This document shows, piece by piece, positions 27,272 through 32,069 of a stretch of DNA of 32,069 nucleotides. The notes below the pieces were generated by a model, which saw only the letters and a program-made list of their open reading frames with translations, ran no database searches and was not told the DNA's origin. Source of the DNA: CAVSPO01 sp963730005 (GTDB taxonomy: Bacteria > Actinomycetota > Actinomycetes > Propionibacteriales > Propionibacteriaceae); assembly GCA_963730005.1 (NCBI GenBank), contig CAVSPO010000027.1:1-32069 (forward strand), given 5' to 3'. Each line of letters opens with the position of its first letter. Position 1 is the stretch's first letter. A program made the position numbers and the translations under genes.

Positions 27272-27910
27272 CGTCGGCGCGCGCAGGCCATGCTCGGCGA
27301 TGAGGTCTGGTCGAGTCGCCAGCATTGCTTCCAGTTGGCTGTCCGGCCACATCTCGATCAAAGGAATCTTGCCTTCGTGATTGTGCTTCTCGATCACCCC
27401 CACGGCATCCGCCGTGAATCTCGAACTCGTTGCTATCACCAGGCTACGGACCGCAGGGGGCTCCCACATGCTCAGGGCGGCCAAAGCCTCCTGAACATCG
27501 ACCGGGCGAACAGACTTGCTTGTCCAAAGTGTCGCCTGCACGATCACACGCTCCGTGCGCACCGTACCTGCAGCATCGGCTATCGCTCGCTCAACCGAGA
27601 GGTCCCTCCCGCGATCTGGCGCGCGGGTCTTCATGAGCCACTGCACGTTCTGGTAGCCATCAAGTCCTCTGAGAAGGTCGAACAGCAGCCGCTCGAAGCC
27701 ATCATCGTCGAGGCGACACAAGTCGATGCTTATTGAAACTCCGCCTTGAGGTTTGGAGGATGCGGCAAGCCCAAGATCGAAGTCGTCGACGGGAAGGGGA
27801 TCGAACTCATCCATGGCTGACGTCGCGAGTGTCGCTTTGATATCGGGCCAGTCGAGCTCATGGATGTCGTTCCAGTCGTGCGGTTGACTGAATCTGAGGT
27901 GACGTGACAT
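27266..27910 (-). CDS. Mrr-like restriction endonuclease domain protein, catalytic Lys apparently missing
   Basis: 214 residues from ATG 27910 (no clear ribosome binding site). From about residue 68 it follows the Mrr-type fold: DGFERLLFDLLRGLDGYQNV, then DRGRD (D99, D103), RVIVQATLWTSKSV and VRSLVIATSSRFTADAV. In related proteins the third element reads (E/Q)-x-K followed by H/W; here it is QAT (125-127), so the catalytic Lys is replaced by Thr. It may bind DNA without cutting, or K132 may substitute. The frame stays open upstream of the ATG but is not sensible there. It overlaps the end of the next gene by 53 bases, and the two may originally be one gene split by a frameshift. Confidence 0.6.
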   Translation of the reverse strand: MSRHLRFSQPHDWNDIHELDWPDIKATLATSAMDEFDPLPVDDFDLGLAASSKPQGGVSISIDLCRLDDDGFERLLFDLLRGLDGYQNVQWLMKTRAPDRGRDLSVERAIADAAGTVRTERVIVQATLWTSKSVRPVDVQEALAALSMWEPPAVRSLVIATSSRFTADAVGVIEKHNHEGKIPLIEMWPDSQLEAMLATRPDLIAEHGLRAPTL

Positions 27911-28331
27911 GTCCCACCATCGACCGCGGCGCTCGGTGGTCCCGGGTTGCCTTGCGACGCGCTTGGGCCAGCCGAAACCGGTACTCATCGAGCTGGCGTC
28001 CTGGCTCTTCAAGGTCATTTTGAAGAGCGAAGGGAATCTCATCGATCTCGAGGTAGTCGATGAAGGCACGACCAGCAGCGTCGATGTCAGGCAGTTGTTC
28101 AGTGACGGTCCATCCATCGATCGGTGGTAGTCCCTGAAGCAGCGCCTGCCAGTGACGACAGAGGTCGTCGTACTCCCGATTGGATCCGGCCGACGGACCC
28201 GTCGGTATTTGAGGCTGCGCTCGATTCCACGCCTCATCCAGTTTCGCAAGGTTTGCCGCGGCTCGGTCCATGCTCCGGAGCAACACCTCGGGAATCCGCT
28301 CGGGCAAGGGCCGACCCGGCAGTGCAATCAC
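27858..28331 (-). CDS. hypothetical protein upstream of the Mrr-like gene (possible N-terminal half)
   Basis: 157 residues from GTG 28331. Mostly helical and polar (EVLLRSMDRAAANLAKLDEA, LEIDEIPFALQNDLEEPG, RQLDEYRFRLAQARRKATRD); the composition is clearly coding down to about residue 135, while the last ~20 residues look out of frame. No family recognised. Because the Mrr-like frame becomes sensible just where this one fades (about 27900-27930), the two may be a single ~350-residue protein interrupted by one indel, or two overlapping genes. The start also overlaps the broken end of the TniQ-like gene on the other strand (28311 onward). Confidence 0.5.
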   Translation of the reverse strand: MIALPGRPLPERIPEVLLRSMDRAAANLAKLDEAWNRAQPQIPTGPSAGSNREYDDLCRHWQALLQGLPPIDGWTVTEQLPDIDAAGRAFIDYLEIDEIPFALQNDLEEPGRQLDEYRFRLAQARRKATRDHRAPRSMVGHVTSPQIQSTARLERHP

Positions 28332-29459
28332 GACCTCACAGCGATCACTGCGGCGCCTGCCTCACTGGCTGTCCTGGCGACGCAGGCGCGGATCGACTTG
28401 GCCCTGGCCGTCGAGCACGTCACTGTGCTCGGGCAGCCGGCCGAGCCCGCGGCATACCTGGCTGATCTGCGCCACCTGACCACCCTGCCCCTGCACCTCG
28501 CCGGACAACCCGGCGCCGACTCCGTCGACCCCTGGGTCTCAGCCTTGGGCGCCGTCGCTGCGGGCCGCACTCTGGCCCGCGGACCACGCTGGGGCCTGCG
28601 CCCACCTGACGATCCCCGCCTTCGCGGGGCAGCGCTGGCGACCGCAGACGCGATCCTCGCCGCCGACGACGTCAACACCGCCGCAGGGCTGTTGACGCCG
28701 TGGACCGAGCTCACCCCGACCACCAACGACGGCCCGCTCGGGTGGCTGGCCGACCGCACCGTCATGACCCCCACCCTCACCCGCCTGGTCATGGCCGCGC
28801 GCGCCCCGCACCGGCGTCTGTCCCACCAACTCGACGCCCAGGAGCACAGCATGACCATCGACACGCGCGGCATACCCCAAGTAATCCCCGCGCCGCTGTT
28901 CGAGGAGCACCTCACTGGCGCATCGGCCTCGCCCGAGGCGACCGTCCGGCTCTTCGCCTCGTTGTCTTTGGCCAGACTGGCGCCAGCGGTGACCTCGTGG
29001 GCGAAGGCGGCAGAGACACTCGGACTTCCAGCATCCATGGGCATCAACTGCGCCAATGCCTGCTCGGCGAGCATGATCGTCGACCCAGCCGATTGGACAC
29101 AACGCCTCGAAGCCACATGGGAAGGACTGGCCGACCCCTACTCGTCAACCGGCCGCTGGAACTACCGCGCCATAGAAGCCAAGCTCCACCGACGATGGCA
29201 GTCCCATCGCTGGTTTGAAGAATGGGTGCGCGCAGTCCGGCCCAACACTCGATGGGGGTCTCGCGGCTACGCCCTGACCTGGCAGTGGATTCACCGCGGC
29301 CACGCACACATCGACACCTCCCCCGCCTGGGAAGGACAGCGGCCCAACGCCGCGCAGCGGGCGCACTACCGACAGTTCGCAGCCACCCTCGACGACGCGC
29401 AGCAGCGGGAGCTCGGCTATGCCTTCACCAAACGCGCCGGAGGGGACAGTCGCAACTGA
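28311..29459 (+). pseudogene. TniQ-like protein, 5' truncated
   Basis: About 380 residues in frame from roughly 28311. The ending IPQVIPAPLFEEHL ... RLFASLSLARLAPAVTSWAKAAETLGLP, ACSASMIVDP, RRWQSHRWFEEWVRAVRP and GYALTWQWIHRGHAHIDTSP resembles the C-terminal part of actinobacterial TniQ-domain proteins, which belong to Tn7/Tn5053-like elements. The N-terminal zinc-binding TniQ domain is missing: upstream of 28311 the frame stays open to 28152 but only as the antisense of the hypothetical gene. No in-frame start with a ribosome binding site is visible near the junction. I read this as a gene cut by the arrival of the neighbouring nuclease genes. The family call rests on pattern memory. Confidence 0.5.
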
Positions 29460-29482
29460 CCTGGGCGAGTAGCCTGTCACGC

Positions 29483-31157
29483 GTGAAGTCAAGTGATCTC
29501 AGCTACAACCTCTTGTCTAAGAGAGTCGCCCGCGTCGCTGAGCGGACGGGGCTTGGAGAGTCGGCCTCGTTCCTCGTGTGGTTCCTTGAGAACGTTTACA
29601 GGCTGGAGGAGACTGACGCGCGGGACGCCGTGTGCGACCACTCGAACGATAAGGGTATTGACGGGATCTACGTCGACCACAATAACGAGGAGATCCACTT
29701 CCTTCAGGCGAAGATCCGTCAGAGCGACACGGGCAGGATCGGCGACGTCGGCCCGAAGAACCTGATGGGCTCGGTCGCTCAGTTCAACGCGGCCGACAAC
29801 GTGAAGACGATCCTTTCGGGCAACGCCGACGACGAACTGAAGCGCCTCATCGTCCGAGTCCACTTGGCCGACATGGTTGCAGCCGGCTACCGACTGGTGG
29901 GCGTCTACGTCAGCAACGAGTCGCACAATACCGACTCTGAGGGCTACGCGGCGCTCACGCCAGATTTGTCGATCTTCGACCGCGAAGAGATCGCCGCACG
30001 GATGGTCGAGGTGGACACCACCGAGGGCAAGAAGGGTGCGTTCACCTTCGACACCTCTTACGTCGACCCGCTAGAAATGAAGGTCGGCGCAGGCAAGGAC
30101 GACCCAGTGATGTTCGTGTTTCCCGCGAGGGCACTCCAGCTGGTGCACATGGAGGGCATCGCAGATGGTTCGCTGTTTCGAGAGAACGTGCGCTACGGTC
30201 TCGGCAACACGAGCGTCAACAAGGCAATCCGCGGTGCCCTGACCAACAAGTCGGGTCACGCAAACTTCATCCTTGGGCACAACGGCCTGATCATCCTGTG
30301 CGCCTCCGCCGACAAGTCCAAGAGCGGGGAGCTCACGATCAAGGACTACTCCGTGGTGAACGGTGCGCAAAGCCTGACGAGCTTCTACAACGACAAATCC
30401 AAGCTCACCGACGACCTCCGGGTGCTGGTGCGAGTTATCGAAGTCCAGGACGACGCGCTGGCTCGCCGGATCACCGAGAACAGCAACAACCAGAACGCCA
30501 TCAAGCCGCGCGACCTCCGCTCGAACCACGCCATCCAGCTCCGTCTGCAGAAGGAGATGAACGACGCGAGCGGGGACTACTTCTTCGAGATCAAACGGGG
30601 CGAGAAGGCGCCAATAGGCGCAAAGGTGATCACCAACGACGAGATCGGACGTGCGTTCCTGGCGTTCGACGTGCAGGAGCCATACGTCAGCCCACCAGAT
30701 CTACAAGGTTTTCGATGAGAAATACGCCGAGATCTTTGGACGCCCGGAGGTCACCGCGCAGCGGGTGATCTTTGTGCACCGGCTGATGGGTGTAGTCGAC
30801 CAGAGCCTGCCGAAACTCAAGAACCGGCCGATGGCCTCCTATACGCTGACTCGCTATTTCATGCTGTACCTGCTCTCGGAGATCCTCCGCGACAACGACG
30901 CTTCGAGTCCCTACGTCGCGAATCCGGCTTTGCTGACCGAGCCGCAGATGGAGGAGTTCCTAGGCAAGTGCGCGGAGATCTTGAAGACCGTCGTGGTTGA
31001 CCTCAATGTCGAGTCCAAGGTCGTTGACTTCGACTACAAATCAATCCTTAAGAGTCCCAGGCAGGGCGGGGAACTGGCGCAGGCGATCTTGGCGAGCTAT
31101 GAGAAGGACGTCGAGCGAGAGAAGGCCGAGACGTTCACCGATTGGACGCCGAGCTAA
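29483..31157 (+). pseudogene. AIPR-family abortive infection protein, one frame break
   Basis: GTG 29483 begins MKSSDLSYNLLSKRVARV. Residues about 50-80 read DKGIDGIYVD ... EIHFLQAKIRQ (D60, Q75, K77), a PD-(D/E)XK-like site known at the N-terminus of AIPR proteins. The AIPR core follows with VNGAQS (292-297) and ENSNNQNAIKPRDLRS. The first frame stops at 30718; the second carries SAHQIYKVFDEKYAEIFGRP to the stop at 31157. Omitting G30686 joins QEPY directly to SAHQ and gives 557 residues, a normal family length. AIPR proteins are linked to phage resistance, often within defence islands. No ribosome binding site is seen. Base composition is lower in GC than the core genes, pointing to transfer. 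Error or true inactivation is undecided. Confidence 0.78.
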
Positions 31158-31350
31158 GGCGGACAACCGTGGGACCTTCCACTCGTACTCGGGATGGGCC
31201 ATAGGAACTCTCGATCCCTCGGTCCCCAGGGTGCGATCGCGCCGCGGATTGCCGCGGCGAGGACGTGTCGTGCGGGGACGTCCGACCATGCCGCATGCAG
31301 CGCGTGGCGTCTTCGGACGGGTCGGGCCGATACTGCAAGACCTCCCCGAG

Positions 31351-31396
31351 CGGACCTACTTCAGCAAAGTAGCCGCTCAAGATCGTGCAATCTTGA
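31351..31396. terminator. two adjacent hairpins behind the AIPR gene
   Basis: Hairpin 1: CTACTT (31356-31361) pairs with AAGTAG (31367-31372), extended by CGG/CCG on the outside. Hairpin 2: TCAAGAT (31377-31383) pairs perfectly with ATCTTGA (31390-31396) around a six-base loop. They stand between the AIPR gene and a convergent gene and may end transcription or mark an element end. There is no T run. The rest of 31158-31465 shows no convincing gene. Confidence 0.5.
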
Positions 31397-31409
31397 CTGC
31401 ATCTCGACA

Positions 31410-31444
31410 TCAGTGGCCCCTGCGAATGCTCAGTGGCCCCTGCG
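31410..31444 (+). repeat. direct repeat at the right edge of the accessory island
   Basis: TCAGTGGCCCCTGCG occurs at 31410-31424 and 31430-31444, a 20-base period. Short repeats of this type are common at ends of insertion sequences and integrated elements, so this may be an element boundary or transposase-binding repeat. No matching copy was noticed at the left edge near 26.1-26.3 kb. Confidence 0.7.
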
Positions 31445-31465
31445 GAAGGCACTGCCGGCGAGGGA

Positions 31466-31894
31466 CTACTGAGCAGCCGCCTGGGCGGCCAGGATCGCTT
31501 CCTTGAAGCGACGAAGCCGCCGGATCTTGAATCTGCGCGCACCATCGAGGGTGTCCACGATGAGGCTCCCGTACTCCAGGCCCAGTAGCGGGGTCACCGC
31601 CTGGACCCGGGTGATCCGCTCCAACGGAAGGCTGAGCTGCTTCTTCGCGCCCAGCCCGCCACAGACGAGGACGCGCTCGCTGGTCACCACCAGCAGTCCG
31701 TTCACCGGCATCGCGGACAGGAACGCCAGCTCGTGCACCGTCTCTGCCGGGTTCAGCCGCGACTCCAGACTGCGGATGGCCGCGTCCGTCCCGACCTTGT
31801 AGCCCATGCGTAGCACCGCGGCCTCAATGCTCCGCCCGCAGCGGGGTTTCGTCCTTCGCGCCAAACATCGTTCGGTCTCCTCGTCAGCGCTCAT
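31466..31894 (-). CDS. PH-domain-like (YokE/bPH type) protein
   Basis: 142 residues from ATG 31894; the frame is open up to 32053 but that part looks non-coding. The last ~90 residues form a bacterial pleckstrin-homology-like unit: ETVHELAFLSAMPVNGLLVVTSERVLVCGG, then PLERITRVQAV, YGSLIVDTLDGARRFKI and a basic C-terminal helix RRLRRFKEAILAAQ. Such domains are found in many short actinobacterial proteins of unknown role. GAAGG nine bases upstream is a weak ribosome binding site. It converges with the AIPR gene across the hairpin/repeat region and probably belongs to the resident chromosome beyond the island. Confidence 0.65.
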   Translation of the reverse strand: MSADEETERCLARRTKPRCGRSIEAAVLRMGYKVGTDAAIRSLESRLNPAETVHELAFLSAMPVNGLLVVTSERVLVCGGLGAKKQLSLPLERITRVQAVTPLLGLEYGSLIVDTLDGARRFKIRRLRRFKEAILAAQAAAQ

Positions 31895-32069
31895 CCAAGG
31901 TGCCTTCACGGAACAATACCGGCTCGTCAGCCAGGTTGGCGGGCCGCACCACCCGACCGGCTCAACGAGCGACGTCGCTTCGCGCCGGTGATAGCCGCAA
32001 CTGGAGCCCGCGGTCGTCCAGCGGCCCGGGTCGTCCAGGGTCGCCATGCTCACCTCGACGCCTTCCCTG

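Noticed and set aside
31194..31472. A 92-codon open frame in the gap before the PH-domain gene
   Set aside because: No ribosome binding site, no domain, spans the hairpins and direct repeat; low-information Arg/Ser-rich composition.

Overview
This window looks like a chromosomal segment of a high-GC Gram-positive bacterium (Actinomycetota), most likely Propionibacteriaceae or a close relative. Supporting signs are a crgA / DUF881 divergent pair (normally close to oriC in actinobacteria), a cydABDC operon, GTG/TTG starts, several apparently leaderless genes and strongly GC-biased third codon positions. The genus assignment is inference.

Layout. 1-2.8 kb: housekeeping genes (DUF881 protein, crgA, lysS). 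2.9-3.8 kb: a HepT/MntA-type toxin-antitoxin pair whose antitoxin carries an N-terminal XRE domain. 3.9-8.7 kb: a MacB/LolD-like ATPase and a very large FtsX-type permease with a ~420-residue coiled coil. 8.7-13.1 kb: a TetR repressor with a perfect 18-bp operator inside its promoter, followed by an asymmetric heterodimeric ABC exporter. 13.2-14.1 kb: a short-chain dehydrogenase. 14.3-20.4 kb: cydA-cydB-cydD-cydC (cytochrome bd oxidase and its thiol exporter), closed by a perfect 17-bp-stem terminator. 20.5-24.1 kb: a PadR regulator with an Arg/Gly-rich tail, a decayed PfkB-kinase fragment, the copper ATPase copA and chaperone copZ. 24.3-24.6 kb: a cluster of DnaA-box-like sequences in front of dnaB (24.7-26.1 kb). 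26.3-31.2 kb: an accessory island of nuclease/defence-type genes (a PD-(D/E)XK protein, an Mrr-like protein with an unknown partner, a 5'-truncated TniQ-like gene, an AIPR-family abortive-infection protein), ending in hairpins and direct repeats. 31.5-31.9 kb: a PH-domain-like protein.

Six places show one-base frame breaks in otherwise well-conserved genes (DUF881, FtsX permease, cydD twice, the last codons of dnaB, AIPR). Five are explained by one extra base and one by one missing base. dnaB should be essential and cydD belongs to an otherwise intact operon, so a sequencing or assembly error rate is at least as likely as real gene decay. I give the ancestral gene extents and the break positions.

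Working together: TetR probably controls the two half-transporters behind it. CydDC supports assembly of CydAB. CopZ would hand copper to CopA under a copper-type palindrome. The XRE-MNT protein probably both represses its own promoter and neutralises HepT. The island between dnaB and 31.4 kb is the most likely place for undescribed biology, together with the DnaA-box cluster.
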